A stretch of 64,000 bases of DNA, from contig CM043968.1 in NCBI GenBank assembly GCA_014529385.2, forward strand, positions 25,095,013 to 25,159,012. Reading direction: 5' to 3'. The notes beneath the pieces are model-generated. The model was not told the DNA's origin. It searched no databases and was given only the letters and a program-made list of their open reading frames with translations. Positions 23,805 through 37,296 of the stretch are shown in pieces (the first letter of the stretch is position 1; the number at the start of each line of letters is the position of its first letter). The DNA is from Adiantum capillus-veneris (taxonomy: Eukaryota; Streptophyta; Polypodiopsida; Polypodiales; Pteridaceae). The position numbers and the translations under genes are program-made.

Positions 23805-24790
23805 AAATCAAACCTAGAAAGAAATTTTTATGTTCCTTAAATGAAAGTTTAATTCACAACTAAAGAAGTGATTTTTAAATCAAAGAGTGAAAAAAAAGAA
23901 AGGATCCATTTACAAATTAAGCAAAGATAATAAAAAGAAGAATGAAGTGAGTCTTAAATGAAGGGACCAAGTTATAATGATGAAAAGACCATTTACAATA
24001 TAAATAAAAATCATTCCAAAAGCTTCTTTTTCAAACAAAGAGGACAAATTTTTTTCTACATCAACAACTAAAGAAAATTGCACCGTTTGCTCACCCACCC
24101 CCCTATGGCCTCTCTAAGCGAAAAAGGCTAAGAAAGCATAACTACTTATGCACCACAATTGTGAGTGATTGTATTAGAATGCCACCAAAAAATTACAAAT
24201 CAACCTAAGCTCACACCCACCCTTAAGGGCCAAATGGTTACATGGTTAAATCAGAAAAGTATCTACTAACGTACTATTACCAAAAGCCCAATCCTTCACA
24301 CCCCAAGGTTTGAATGAATGGCGAGGGTTGCCCTAAGCCAATCATCCGAGCTTTTCCCTTTTCCTAACATAAACATGAACTCCTTGCTTTCTTGCACTAT
24401 CTCGGAGAAGCTAGCCACAAAGAGGACACTATCAAAGACGATATCAAAGATGAATGTCATATGTAGTCTTCCTCAAGATCTTTTTTTTTATTTTTATTAT
24501 AGCAAAACTCATAATTTGTGAGTGGATTGTATTAATCATATCATAAAATTCTAGAGCCAACCTCAAGCTCTGATTGAGCCTTGAGGTGCATAAGTCTCTA
24601 AGCTGGATGCTTACCATCTCGCAATGAGGCCTATCACCACATAATGTGAAAAACAATTATAGGCTTTACTTATCGTCTGTTGATAACACAGCATGGTTAG
24701 TCCTACACCAATCATCCAAGTATTGCCAAGGAGAAGAAAGTTTGAAGGACTTTTATGTCCTTTATCAATGGATGGATCTTTTTATTTCAC
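23805..24790 (-). mobile_element. U repeat copy 2 (unit B)
   Basis: Near-identical to copy 1 over about 1 kb, as expected from the tandem duplication. It has a small insertion (gacgatatcaaagat) near 24438. The hairpin plus A-rich tail near 24480-24520 reads, on the minus strand, as gttttgctataataaaaata followed by A9. Confidence 0.5.
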
Positions 24791-25183
24791 AACCTTAGAA
24801 GACTTGAAGTTCCTTTCGTTTATTTATACATATATAATGGGGGGAGGGATTCCGGGCCCCCCTCCTTGCCACATGGCATTTTCTCCTCAATCCGATGCCT
24901 TCGGGCTATGACCTGTGTGCAAAGACGAAGAGAAAGATCCCATTACTAATTAGCCTAGGTGGTCTCGAGAGTCAGAATGTGTGTGCTTGCTGAAGAAACC
25001 TTTGTGTGCCAACAATCGCCCGGGGGGCACCATTGGACAGGGCCTGTGGCTGTCAGGAGGTGCACTGACTGATTTGGATTGCAAGACCGAGGTCCCTGCG
25101 CTGAGAGAGAGAACCCTTTTAGTGTAGTCTGTGTGCGAATGAGACTTGAGAGGCCCAAAGGGAGAGAAATATGACAATGCTTT

Positions 25184-25187
<4 letters not shown>

Positions 25188-25240
<53 letters not shown>

Positions 25241-25280
25241 TAACCCATTACCCACGTGCTTTTACATGCGAGCGTCTGAC

Positions 25281-25319
<39 letters not shown>

Positions 25320-25324
25320 TGTGC

Positions 25325-25377
<53 letters not shown>
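25188..25377. repeat. GA / island / GT / GA cassette, unit B
   Basis: Equivalent of 16282-16455. The GT part is longer and interrupted by tctgtgc near 25318. Confidence 0.9.
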
Positions 25378-25379
<2 letters not shown>

Positions 25380-25572
25380 GCTACCCACGCAGCAGCGTTC
25401 AAAGAAAAAAGTTAATTTCACAAACATACGAAATGCCCTTTAGGGTAGTTCCAAAGAGGAGAAATTTTTAACTCTATTTTCTTAAATGGATGTTCTCCTT
25501 AAATAGATTGTTTTGATTTTTCAACCGGTTCAAGGCTAAGATGAGGCACACTTTTCCAACACACTGTTTGAC

Positions 25573-25717
<145 letters not shown>

Positions 25718-25831
25718 TGCTAGAGATTGTGTTCCCCACGGTGAGGAATTGACGATGACCATTGCTATCGTAGTAATTAGGCGAGATGACTTGTATTGAG
25801 TAGTGGAGTGCGGGAGGCAGCTCTAGGAAGC

Positions 25832-26205
25832 AAACTTAGGACTCGAGGAGGACAACTGAGGTCAATGCAACTCGAGCAGGACCACAGAGGTCAGTGTCTT
25901 GCCTCACATTAGGCAGCATCTCGCCTTTCAATACGAAAGCTACTTTGAGTTCAGCAACCCACCTTTGAATGCAAAGGTTGCTCTCATGAGACCTTGCATC
26001 ATGCAACGTCCCGCCTTTCAGTGTGAAAGCTGCTCTCATCAGACTATTGTCGAGGTGCCAATGTCATTTTCAAATGTGGCGTTTTGATAGCCTCTAAAAG
26101 GGGGAGGGATTTCGACCCCTCCTGACACATGGCAAAAGTTGGTTCGTCTGGCACTTTTAGGTAGTGTGCCCTGCGTGAAGGGTGACATTGAGAGAGACTA
26201 TGTCC
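25832..26205. repeat. R repeat copy 2 (unit B)
   Basis: Copy of the R repeat in unit B, almost identical to copy 1, including all three hairpins. Confidence 0.85.
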
Positions 26206-26220
26206 TTCATGTGTCATTTT

Positions 26221-26922
26221 CTATAAGTGCATCATATTCTGATTGCATGGTAGCCATCCAATTTTCTTAATTCTATGCTTCATCAAAAGATAGAGGTTCC
26301 TCAACATCATGTAAGCTAGACATAGCCAAAGCATAACAATCTGATGCATAACATGCATGGCAAGAGCCTGAGTGAGTGCGACTAGACAAAGGTGCATCCA
26401 ATTTTCTGTCACGCAATGTATGCACAAGCCATTTTGGCATACCTCTAGCCTTCTCATTTTCAGCCCTTTCCTCATCATGTACATCTGCATAAGTAATAGG
26501 ATGATATGTATCATTTTCAAAAACCCCCATAGGCTATACATTTGCTTCATTGGAGTTTACATTCGTACTTCCACCACTGAAAAGAGGCAACAAAGTGTCA
26601 TAAATGTCTTGTGATCTTACATTACTGTCTCTAGTACATGACAGCAAAGGCTGAACAGAATCTTCCACAAACACAACATCACGTGAGACCAAAATACGCT
26701 TTGTTTGCGGATGTACAACCTGTAACCTTTGCTTTCAACACTATAACCAACAAAAATACGTTTGACAACCTTATCATCCAATTTTCAGTGCTGTGTTTGT
26801 GGCACCAAAGTATATGCCAAACAACCAAAAACACGCATGTGATCCATAGAAGGCTTTCTATCATGCCATGCTTCTTATGGAGTAATAGACTACAAAGCTT
26901 TCGTAGGAAACCTATTTAGTAC
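26221..26922 (-). pseudogene. copia integrase C-terminus and RT start (unit B)
   Basis: Continuation of the copia pol after a stop at 26923. Broken frames read the HMRVFGCLAY-type and FVGYS.ESKGYRLY-type integrase tail. Frame 26273-26530 matches the linker up to the pre-RT motif (EPLSFDEA). RT proper is missing, and the sequence changes abruptly to R-repeat-associated DNA near 26222. Confidence 0.7.
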
Positions 26923-27919
26923 CTAAGTGGCACACATGATGGCCTCAAGCCAAAAAGAATTCGGCAAAGCTTGACTTTTGACCATATATCGTGCCATTTC
27001 CGTAAGTGACATACTTTTCCTCTCAGCAACACCATTTTGCTCAGGCATATAAGGCACTGCACATTGGTGTTTTATCCCACAACTAGCCAAATATTTATTA
27101 ACTTCATGAGACATATACTCCCCTCCTCGATCAGAACGGAGGGTGCCCATAGTACATTTTGAGATATTTTCAACCATAGACAGAAATTGTTTAAAGCACA
27201 TAAAAACTTTGGACTTAGCTTTAAGCAAAAATACCCATGCATGCCTGGAGTAATCATCAATGAAAGTCATGAAGTAAAGGTAATTTCCCAAGGATGGGGT
27301 TTGCATGGGCCCACAAACATCACTATGCACAAGCTGCAACCTGCATGTGGCCCTAATTGAACCATCCTTTGGAAACTTAAAACAATGCATTTTACCCAAA
27401 ATACAGCCTTCACAAACATGTTTGACGTAGCAAACTATCAAAATCAAATGACCAAAATGTGCATGCAAATGTTTTACATCTGAAAGAAATAGCTTTTGAA
27501 TCCAAAATTGCATTTGCAAAACTCTACCCACACTCTTCATACAAAGTGATCTTAAACAACCCATGGCATAAAATTCCACATGCAACAATTTCATCACCTA
27601 AACTGAGATCATGGACTGTACATCTGTCATCCACAAACTTGACTACAAGTCCAAGTCTAGCAAGTGCATATATAGACAAAATATTCTTCTTGATCCCAAG
27701 TACATAAAGTGCATCAACAAGTGTGAAAGAACTGCCATTTGCAATAGTAAGCACAATCTTTCCAACTCTCTGAACCGGATAAGAGTCATTGTTGGCACAA
27801 GTGGCTGAATTCCTATGAGGGACAGACTCGAGAGAGGTGAACAATTCACGATGTGAGGTAATGTGCTTTGTAGCACCATTGTCAAAATACCACACATGTG
27901 AATCTGCAGCAATTGACAT
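26923..27919 (-). pseudogene. copia protease and integrase (unit B)
   Basis: The 131-codon frame 27524-27919 contains the protease: WYFDNGATKHIT, where the usual copia motif is DSGAT.H (Asp kept, Ser to Asn). The 224-codon frame 26923-27597 contains the GAG-pre-integrase motif and the integrase core: HSDVCGPM, LRSDRGGEYMSHE and PEQNGVAERK, so all three acidic residues (D, D, E) are present. Protease and integrase are in different frames. This is the better preserved of the two copies. Confidence 0.9.
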
Positions 27920-27949
27920 GCATGCATCATGGACATCAAAATTGTAAGT

Positions 27950-28925
27950 TCACTCTGCACTAAAATCCCATTCTGCATCAGCATCAGCATCACAGTCTCC
28001 TCTCATAGAAGACTCAACAATGGCTACATTTGTAGTGGAACCACCCTCTTTCTTCTTAGCCTCTTTGGCCTTCAACTTGGGACATTGCTTGATCAAGTGA
28101 TCATTAGCTTTACAATAATGGCAACGCATCTTCCTTTTGCCCTTATCACCAGAATCTCCAGACCAATTGCTGTCAGCAGAAGCATTAGAAACAGGTGTTT
28201 TTCCACTCAAAGAAGAACCATGTTCAAGTGCACGCTGTCTAGTCTTGTTTTTTCTAGAAAGTGACTCTTGCATCTTGCAACAACAATGTGCATAATGCAT
28301 CAAACTTGAAAAATTCATAATTTCCTTGGGTCATAAGCCTCCAAGTACTAGCAAAAGTTTGGTAAGAATCTGGTAAGGCATCAAGAACTGTCTACACAAG
28401 GGAACTGTCTGAAAATGACTTCACCTACAGAAATAAGTTGCTCATTGATATCCTTGACACCAGCAAGGAAAGTGTCCACATCATCTTCCTCATGCATAAT
28501 CTTCGACTCCAACTCTTTACACAACAATGAAATCTTTGCCTCATTGCGGCTTGCATAAAGACCAACCACAGAATATCCCAAGCCTGTTTTACATATTTCG
28601 CTGAACGAATGTGAGTAGTAATGGTTCACTTCACAGACAACACAATCAACACATGAGCCTGCACATCCTTTATATCCCAACGAGCTTGTTCTGCCGTAGG
28701 CAAAACAACTCCACCAGCAACAATCCTTGCAGCAAAACCTGCAACATCCTCAACATCGCCTACATCCTCAGAACCATGACGTATATCAATGCCTTGCACA
28801 ATATTCTAGACGCCCTTTGACACAAGAACATGTTGCATCATGTAAGTCCACATAGGGTAATTGTCCCCATCCAATCTGTCCTCAGCAGCAAACATCTTCA
28901 ATACAGGTGTGTTGTTGTTAGCCAT
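27950..28925 (-). pseudogene. copia gag with CCHC zinc knuckle
   Basis: Gag packages the element RNA. The start reads MANNNTPVLKMFAAEDRLDG then NYPMW, matching copia gag proteins, in which an F.G.NY..W motif opens the domain. The middle is broken by frameshifts (pieces at 28381-28680 and 28806-28925). The C-terminal piece (27950-28318) has a perfect nucleocapsid motif CHYCKANDHLIKQC (C-x2-C-x4-H-x4-C) followed by a basic stretch. This region has no counterpart in unit A. Confidence 0.85.
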
Positions 28926-29276
28926 GGTAAATGTTGCACCTGATGTGAAAGCTTCCCAAAATGAGGAGAAACAAAGCAAAAACAACACGTGCTATATAGC
29001 ACAAACCATAGAAGATTGCAAGGGACCTGTTATGCACAAAATGACACTAACAGATATTTTGCACAAAATGACAAAATAGCCTGTGCAGAACTGCATGTAG
29101 TGGAAATGGAGGCCAAAATGAGCCCAAATAAGAAATCTGAGCAAACCGCACTCTACGAGCCTTCCCAAAATTTATGTCGACTTGCAAACGCTCACCAAAG
29201 CTCACAAAAATCGGAGAAAGTGAACAGGCATATGTTGGAGCTGCTAGCGACTTATAAGCTTGAGAGGATGCAAACT

Positions 29277-29288
29277 GCTTTGATACCA
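29277..29288 (-). promoter_or_regulatory. copia primer-binding site
   Basis: Minus strand TGGTATCAAAGC, a one-base variant of the initiator-Met tRNA PBS (TGGTATCAGAGC), adjacent to the LTR end. Confidence 0.8.
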
Positions 29289-29290
29289 AT

Positions 29291-29518
29291 TGTTGGAATT
29301 AGGTTGCAAGGAAACGCACACAACTTGGAGAAGATGAAGAAACCTTAATGCACACAACAGAGAGTGTATTACTTAGTGTGTAATGGAAAGATAGATAGCC
29401 CTAGAATGAATGGGTGTATTTACAATGCACTGAGAAAAAAACCTCCTCAAGAGGGAAAAAATGCCCCGGTGATCCTAAGTGTGTTCACACACATCATTAC
29501 CACATGAATATGGTAACA
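29291..29518 (-). mobile_element. copia 5' LTR (228 bp)
   Basis: On the minus strand it begins TGTTACCATATTC and ends CCTAATTCCAACA. The ends have the TG...CA form with TGTT/AACA inverted termini, and the 3' end is 2 bp from the PBS. No second LTR is present, because the element is truncated. Confidence 0.7.
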
Positions 29519-29526
29519 TAAAAGTG

Positions 29527-30250
29527 TCACAACTTGGGTTGCACGCGTTGCCTTCCACAGAACAAAGGTAGGAGTGGAAAGAATAGGGTTTCCCCCATCC
29601 TCGAAGATGTTGACCACCTACGCTTGCATGCCGATAGCATGGCAGACTATCCAAAAATTTGACATTGGCAAAGATGCATGGCGGCGGTTGTCACGCCCTT
29701 TACTCAGCCTGATGAATGGGTAATTGCATTAAAGAAATCTTAATCCCTCTTCCTCTAAGAAGAGCACAAACAAACATCTTCATGATCATCACCCCCTTAT
29801 CCCCGAGCTACATAGTGCACCTCGACATGCAAGCCTACTCAATAGTGACTACAAGTGCACCAATGCCAGTGGTACACAACCCGTCCATGGAAGCTGAGAG
29901 CAACAACAGGCAAGCTCCATCGCCCAACTCCTGAACTTAATGTAGTCCTTACACACTTGCAATACTTGGATCATTTTGCAGCATCATTCCATGCAATGGA
30001 AAATTGCCATGTCCCTTGATTGTAAGGGACATTGACAACAACCACATAGCACCACAAAACCACATTTGGTTGGTGTGCATGTTACCTGCCATTCTAATTA
30101 CAGTGAGGACGCTTGCATTGATCCTATAATTGACTCACTCCTTGCAACCTCTGCCATTCTAATTATAGTGAGGATGCTTGCATTGATCCTATAATCAACT
30201 CACTGCTTGCAACCTCTGTCCATAATGGAGTGCGCTAAATTTACACGATA

Positions 30251-30295
<45 letters not shown>

Positions 30296-30402
30296 GATGG
30301 GTGCATGTCAAGGTGTAATGATTCTTTTAGTGGAAGAAGATCATGCCATGTGAATGAACAAAATCTTCTCAATAAATCAAAATTATAGAAAATTCTAGCG
30401 AA
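29527..30402. repeat. dispersed repeat C, copy 1
   Basis: Matches 33287-34098 in the same orientation from gtgtcacaactt/cggg to caaaatt..ctagc. Each copy contains a (CT)n tract near its right end (30251-30294 and 33960-33992). No TIR, LTR or ORF identified the class. A ctag right end would fit a Helitron 3' CTRR end, but the left end does not clearly fit. Confidence 0.75.
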
Positions 30403-31528
30403 CTTAGGACTCGAGGAGGACAATTGAGGTCAATGCGATTCAAGCAGGACCACAAAGGTTAGCATCTTGCCTCACATCAGACAGTGTCTCGCCTTTCAAT
30501 GCAAAAGCTCCTTTGAGGTCACCAACCCGCCTTTCATTGTGAAGGCTGCTCTCATCAGACCTTGCATCAAGCAACATCCAACCTTTCAGTGCGAAAGCTG
30601 CTCTCATCAAACTATTATCGAGGCGCCAATGTCATTTTCAAACCCGACGTTCTGATAGACTCTAAAAGGGGGAGGGATTCCTGGGGCCCCCTTGACATGC
30701 GGCAAAAGATGGCTCATCCGACATTTTTAGGTAGTGTGCCCTGCGCAAAGGGTCACAGTGAGAGAGAGTATGCACCATCGGAGTTGACTACTGGAGTGCG
30801 GCCTATAGAGGGACAATAGCTCAAACTAGAGCAGTGGAAATGGAAGGGAGAAGATGCCTTGCTCTTGAGGATGGAAACCAACGGTAGGGTAGTGCAGTGC
30901 AGGTCGGGAAGAAGGAGAGATGGCACGGGGAGAGAGAGCATTTAGGACTCGAGGAGGACCATAGAGGTCAATGTCCGTCCGCCTTTTAGTGCATAGGCTA
31001 CTATCATCAAGCAGCGTCTTGCCTTTCAATGTGAAAGCTGCTTTGAGGTCAATAACCCACCTTTCACTGCAAAGGCTGCTCTCTTCAAACCTTGCATCAA
31101 GCAACACCCCGCCTTTTAGTGAGAAAGCTGCTCTCATCAGACTATTGTTGGGGCGCCAATGTCGTTTTCAAACCTGGCGTTTTGATAGCCTCAAAGTTCA
31201 AATAAAAGAGAAAGCAACCAAATTTGCTCATCTATCTATACTATTATAAAAGGGGGAGGGATTCCGACCCCCCTGACATGTGGCAAAAGCTAGTTCATTC
31301 GACATTTTTAAGTAGTGTGCCCTGCACGAAGGGTGACAGTGAGAGAGAGTATGCACCACCGGAGTTGATTGTTAAAATGAGGCCTAGGACAATCGCTCAA
31401 ACGAGAGCATTGGGAACTGGGGGGAGAAGATGCCTTGCTCCCAAGCACAAAAACCAACGATAGGGCAGTGCAGCGCAGGCCGGGAAGAAGGAGAGATGGG
31501 ACGGGGAGAGAGAGCATTACTAATTTAT
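30400..31528. repeat. R repeat copies 3 and 4 in tandem
   Basis: Two full-length R units lie head to tail (30400-30942 and 30943-31528). Both end in gaaggagagatgg(c/g)acggggagagagagcatt. Each carries several CTTTC...GAAAG-type hairpins. Copy 4 contains a 50-bp segment with a Helitron-type 5' terminus that the other copies lack. Confidence 0.8.
31235..31254 (+). mobile_element. Helitron-type 5' terminus
   Basis: TCTATACTATTATAAAAGGG preceded by A (31234). Plant Helitrons insert between A and T and begin TC, very often TCTATACTAT(T/A).AAAAG. The 3' end (CTRR after a hairpin) was not located, so the element's length is unknown. Confidence 0.55.
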
Positions 31529-31620
31529 ATCATTGGTGAAAGGAGTTAATTTTGTGCACGAGCGAGTGAGCATTAATGATTCGTATCATGGGTGAAGGGA
31601 GTTTATTTTGCGAAAGAGCG

Positions 31621-31888
<268 letters not shown>

Positions 31889-31899
31889 CTATAATCTCC

Positions 31900-32901
31900 A
31901 TATATTTTTTGCTGCCTATTTTTAGGCAAGAAGAAGCATTCGGGCAAAGGTTTCCTACTCGCTCCTCTTCAAGTTTATTCCATTTCTTTCAAGATTCCTC
32001 CCATTCATCATCGCCTACCTTTGAAACACGGGAAGGCTCCATTTCCCATCTTCCAAAAACAAAGACAGTCATCGAACTTAATTCGATTGCTTTAAGGCTC
32101 TGTGAACCATCTCGTAACCAGTAGCGCTGGCACACAAAGTTGCTGGCTCAGATTCACTTTATATTATTACAATAAACTGCTGCCGCCCCTTCGCTCAACT
32201 GCTGTTCGTCGACAGCTGCCGCCAACTGCTCGTCACAACTGCTGCCGCCCCTTCGCTCTCATGGCCTCACCTCCCCCATCATGGGTCGCCACCTGCTTGC
32301 GAGCAATCATTGCACTGTGGCACCTTTCGGCTCTGCAACCCTTCGCTTTCACAATGCGGATCTTCCGTTGATTCACACTAATAAAATATTAAAAAAGATC
32401 GTACCACCTACTCGCAACTGTGCTGCACAAGGTGGATGATGCATTCAACTATGATTTTGTGGGAAAAGCCCATGTTTCCTTCCAGCTCTATGCAAATCTT
32501 TAAAAACAGCGACAGATGAGTGCCTTCGTCCCATGATGATCGTCTGCTAATTTTTGTGTATAGACCATTTCTCTCTTCTGTCCCACCATTCCCATCACTC
32601 TGTTTGTGTGTTTCATACAAATTTTTTAGAATTTTTAAAGCAGCAGCTACGATCAAGTGCTTTTGCCCTCCAATGCACGTCTCACTATTTTCCCCTGCAC
32701 ATGATTGCTTTTTCAAAGAAAAATGCTTATTCCAATCTTTTATATCTGTTTTTGGCTGCATGTGTTTTTGTCTTGGTATTTTCTTTAGGAAAAAAATGGG
32801 AGATGTAGACTCAACAGCCTCAATTGATGAGCAATAGCAATTGTCTCTTCCCTCCATAGCATGCGTGCGTGTGTGTGTGTGTGTGACGTGTGTGTGTGTG
32901 T

Positions 32902-32950
<49 letters not shown>

Positions 32951-33286
32951 GGGGGGGGGGGGGGGGTTTTTGCGACTATAGCAGTTGTTCAACGCCATGG
33001 AGCCGATTCGGTTGTGTCCGTCTTGCTTGCAGCTTTAGCCACGTTTGCACTGTTGCAAGTGTAGTGGGTCCCTTTGCCGCATTTGACCAATCCCAAACAT
33101 ACTCCACCTTGAGGAGCCTTCCCGATACCTGCTATGTGTAGAGGCCTTCCCCCACCTACCCATGGCAATACCCTAGCCGTCGGTGGTGCGCAGTTGTAGA
33201 AGAAGTCACAATGGTGAGCTCCTTCTGCTACTAGCCCTAGCGTTGGCACTTCGCTCTTGCCATGCACTATCTATAACAGTGTCACA
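31900..33286. other. no gene recognised; compound GT/GA/poly-G tract inside
   Basis: ORFs on both strands reach about 100-200 codons but are low-complexity or unsupported. The tract at 32867-32966 changes from GT to GA to about 26 G. Confidence 0.5.
32867..32966. repeat. (GT)n(GA)n(G)n compound tract
   Basis: GT with an acgtg interruption, then GA, then an uninterrupted run of about 26 G ending ttttt. Confidence 0.95.
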
Positions 33287-33955
33287 ACTCGGGTAGCATT
33301 GCATGCGTTGCCTTCCACAGGAAAAAGGTAGGAGTGGAAAGAACAGGGTTTCCCCCAAACCTCAAAGATGTTGACCACCTACGCTTGCATGCCAATAGCA
33401 TGGCAGACTATCCAAAAAGGTGGCATTGGCAAAGATGCATGGCGGCGGTTGTCACACCCTTTACTTAGCCCGATGAATGGGTAATTGCATTAAAAAAAGC
33501 TTAATCCCTCTTCCTCTAAGAAGAGCACGAATAAACATCTTCATGATCATCAAGCCCTTTATCTCGAGCTACACAGTGCACCTCGATATGCAAGCCTACT
33601 CAATAGTGACTACTTGTGCATCAATGCTAGTGGTACATAACCCGTCAATGGAAGCTGAGAGTGAGAGTGGGCAAGCTCCATCGCCCAACTCCTGAACTGC
33701 ATGTAGTCCTTACACACTTGCAATACTTGGCGCTTGGATCATTTTGCACCATCATTTCATGCAATGAAAAATTGCCATGTCCCTTGATTGTAAGGGACAT
33801 CGACAACAACTACATAGCACCACAAAACCACATTTGGTTGATGTGCATGTTACTTGCCAATCTAATTACTGTGAGGACGCTTGCATTGATCCTAGAACCG
33901 ACTCACTGCTTGCAACCTCTGTCCATAGTGAAGTGCGTTATGTTTACACAATAAA

Positions 33956-33994
<39 letters not shown>

Positions 33995-34098
33995 GATGGG
34001 TGCGGGTGCATGTCAAGCTGCAATGATTCTTTTAGTAGTGGAAGAAGAGCATGCCGTGTGGATGAACAGAATCTTCTCAAGAAATCAAAATTCTAGCA
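33287..34098. repeat. dispersed repeat C, copy 2
   Basis: Second copy of the repeat at 29527-30402, with small indels. Flanks differ from copy 1, which sets the approximate boundaries. Confidence 0.75.
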
Positions 34099-34686
34099 AC
34101 TTTATGTGATAGCAAGGTGATCTCTGTGTGTATGTGTGTGCGCCTACGTGCGCATATAGATTCACATTACCGCACAAATGAGTATGTCAAAAGTCCACTT
34201 GCAACCAAAGCAAGCTTGTATTTCTCTAGGGAAAGCCAAGGACAAGTTAATAAAGCCTCCACATCAGCTACAACTTTGGCTCAACAACAATCCTTGGGGC
34301 CTCTGTAATTTGTGCCACATGTATCCTAGAGAGAGAGAGAGAGATTTCTTGCATGTCATATGAAATAGTTGAGAGTGTGGTTGGTTAAAGCCCTAGTGGT
34401 AGCTCTTATGAAGAGAGAGAGTGCATAGCAAAATTGTTCAAAAAAAACATTTTGGCAACCCAAGATAATTTCTTTTTATCAATTTTTTGAGAGGAAATTG
34501 TGAAACTTTAAAAAATTGTAAAAAATACGGGGAGAGAGAGAGAGAGAGAGCAGTACAAAGTTGTTCGAGAAAATCGTTTTGGCAACCAGACAAAATTCTT
34601 TTTTATCAATTTTCCAAGAGAAAATTGTGAAAACCTAACCAATTTAACACTAAAATCTAGGCGAGACAAAGAGGAACTCCATTGGC

Positions 34687-34721
<35 letters not shown>

Positions 34722-34847
34722 AAACGAACTTTTCTTGATTTGATTTTATAAAATTTATCAATAACAAGAGGCTTGAGGGTAAGAGGGACCATGCCACCGC
34801 CGAAGACGACGCCGTTTTACTAGTTCTATTAGAATGCCAACATGAAC

Positions 34848-35750
34848 TTTCACTTTGTTAATTTTTTAGTTTGTAAGTTTGTAATAAGGACAGACCCATC
34901 ACAGGAAGCTTTTTGCATTCTTGAAAGGCCACCAATGATCATGACCTCTTTAGAATATAGAATCTAGAGAACAAATTACTACAAGGACCTACAATCAGGC
35001 ATACAAAATATAATCATCTCCCTAACTAAATATTGATGCCCTCTAACAAGACACTTGCTAGGCATACAAAATATAATCATCTCCCTAACTAAATATTGAT
35101 GCCCTCTAACAAGACACTTGCTAGACAACAAAGAGGAAATGTATTTGAATACACAACGATTTGACACAACTTAGCCTTGCATAAAAGAAAAATGTCAACT
35201 TGTGGTACCTAGGCCCATACAAAAGTACATTCCTTGATCAATTCCTCTTTTTTCTTGTTTGGTAAATCTCACAATATGTGAGGTTATATTAAAATGAGAG
35301 AACCCATTACATCAGCATCATTCTCAATCCAAGCCATAACCACATATATTTTATTGAAGGGAATGGAATTGAAAGCCTGTCGATCTTCTTATGTACTCAG
35401 GTGGTTAGGTTGTACTACTATCACCATGTTTAGAAGGCCAAAAATGGTCGTGTGTTTGCCCAAGATCTCTGAGAGCCAACTATGCAAAGATCATCCAAGC
35501 TAGCAAGATTATTATATAGGGGATTGGAAAGAACAGAACCTTCAAGGAATGGTATCCAAAAGAAAAAAACACACTTCATTGCTTCAAGCACAATTGTTCC
35601 TTCTTTCTAAGTCAATCACTCGTTATAAAGAGACAGATGAATAAACAAATTCTAAGAACAATTGTTTCTTTTTCTTTTAAAAATCAATGACTCTTTATAA
35701 ATTCACAAACCAATAAACACATTTTAAAAACAATGATACCATTTTTATGT
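34848..35750. repeat. dispersed repeat V, copy 1, with LINE-like C-terminal code and a 63-bp tandem duplication
   Basis: Matches about 52207-53080 in the same orientation. It contains a 63-bp direct duplication (34997-35059 and 35060-35124, unit aggcatacaaaatataatca...) absent from copy 2. A hairpin CTCACAATATGTGAG lies at 35268-35282. Around 35400-35540 a broken plus-strand frame reads YYYHHV.KAKNGRVFAQDL, resembling the W..WKARN...F motif near the C-terminus of plant LINEs. Confidence 0.6.
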
Positions 35751-36135
35751 TTGGCCTTCTAAAGGCCTTAGTGCACTGTGGGTGAAGGTCGTTCAAATTT
35801 TATTGCTTGAAAGTGTACCGAGAATCTTAAAAGTCTTGCACTGAAAAAGAATGATGGTCTTTTGAATGATAATTTCTAGAGTTGCATTTACGTTTTTGGA
35901 TTAAAAACTATATTCATAGGAGTTTGATCCCATGATGTAAAGTATTGATAAAGAGTCTTTTGATTTAAGGTCATAAAGATTTATTTCATTCGTTTATTTG
36001 ATTATTTGTAAACTTATTGTAATCTTAACAATTCATTCATACATTTATTTTAAAAAAAAATAATATTCTATTATGAAAGAAAGTGCTTTAAAATGTAGTG
36101 TCATTTTTTTGTTTTCTCTCTCACAAAGCAACCTA

Positions 36136-36150
36136 TCTATACTGTAAAGT
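36136..36150 (+). mobile_element. second Helitron-type 5' terminus
   Basis: TCTATACTGTAAAGT preceded by A (36135), similar to the terminus at 31235. It lies 5.3 kb upstream of the Helitron coding genes and on the same strand, so it may be the 5' end of that element or of a nested one. Confidence 0.45.
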
Positions 36151-36159
36151 GTGGAGTGA

Positions 36160-36161
<2 letters not shown>

Positions 36162-36192
<31 letters not shown>
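36162..36192. repeat. poly-C tract, about 30 bases
   Basis: Nearly uninterrupted C run just inside the 36136 Helitron-type terminus. In the 31235 element the same position reads agggggaggg...gaccccc. Confidence 0.95.
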
Positions 36193-36195
<3 letters not shown>

Positions 36196-36374
36196 CCTTC
36201 TCTCTACCATATGGCCATTGCTCTTTCATTCAGCTACTATCCGGCCTAAGGAAAGAGAATTTGAAGTGATGCTGGCCTTCGAATTACTAGCTGCCTGCCA
36301 TTTCGTGCGAGTTTCAAAATGGAAAGCCGCTCGCTTCTTGAAGGTCCCGAAGCACGAGGAGGGGCTCAGTCAGT

Positions 36375-36379
<5 letters not shown>

Positions 36380-36414
<35 letters not shown>

Positions 36415-36486
36415 GCTTGCAAGAGTTTTTGTGCACGTCACCCGCTCCTTGAAGCCTCCAGAGCATGAGGGAGGGACTTGGCCCGT

Positions 36487-36522
<36 letters not shown>

Positions 36523-36578
36523 CAACCCATTACCCATGTGCTTTTACTTGCGAGTGTCTGACTTGTGTGTGTGTGTGT

Positions 36579-36673
<95 letters not shown>

Positions 36674-37261
36674 CCGGGACCTCAAGGACCTCTGTAGTTC
36701 GACCTCCCTTAGCTTTGCGGCAACAAAGAAGGTAATCTCCATCAACCTCAGCTCTACGTCACGTTGTTGCACACCTCACGTTACTACTTGGCATTGCTTG
36801 CACACACACACACACACACAGATTCATGATGCAGGAGATCGTGCGCCTTCATAGGTTGAGAGAACCTCTGCAGTTTGAACTCCCTGAGCTCTACGCCAAC
36901 CAAGCAATTAACTTCTTATGTAAGCCCTACTTTTATTATTTCCATCAACCCTTCAGACATGTGTGTGTGTGCGCGCGTGCACGCATGCATGCCATCACGG
37001 GGTTGCACATCTCATGTTACTGCACATGCATGTCTCACGTTGCTGCTTGGCTAGTGTGCCCTACAACAGCAAGGCATGCGAATGGAGATAGAGAGAGACT
37101 TTTAAACCCGTCCAGGAACTGAGTGCAAATGCACACACACACACACACAAGCTTTTTCTGTCGGCGATTGTCCCAGACACTGAGTGCGAAAACACACACA
37201 CACACACACAATTTTGTTGGCTATTGTAGGCTCATGTCATGTGCGTGCTATTACATAGAGA

Positions 37262-37296
<35 letters not shown>

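Larger units (their letters stand above)
26222..29518 (-). mobile_element. Ty1/copia element, unit B, 3' truncated
   Basis: Reads LTR (29291-29518), PBS (29277-29288), gag start (ATG at 28923-28925), zinc knuckle, protease, integrase, and stops at the first RT motif near 26222. Gene order with integrase before RT defines copia. Frameshifts and stops make it non-functional. The truncation point matches that in unit A, so truncation predates the duplication. Confidence 0.9.

Noticed and set aside
32408-32998. 196-codon minus-strand ORF
   Set aside because: N-terminal third is translated microsatellite and poly-G; the rest has no motif and the opposite strand is equally open.
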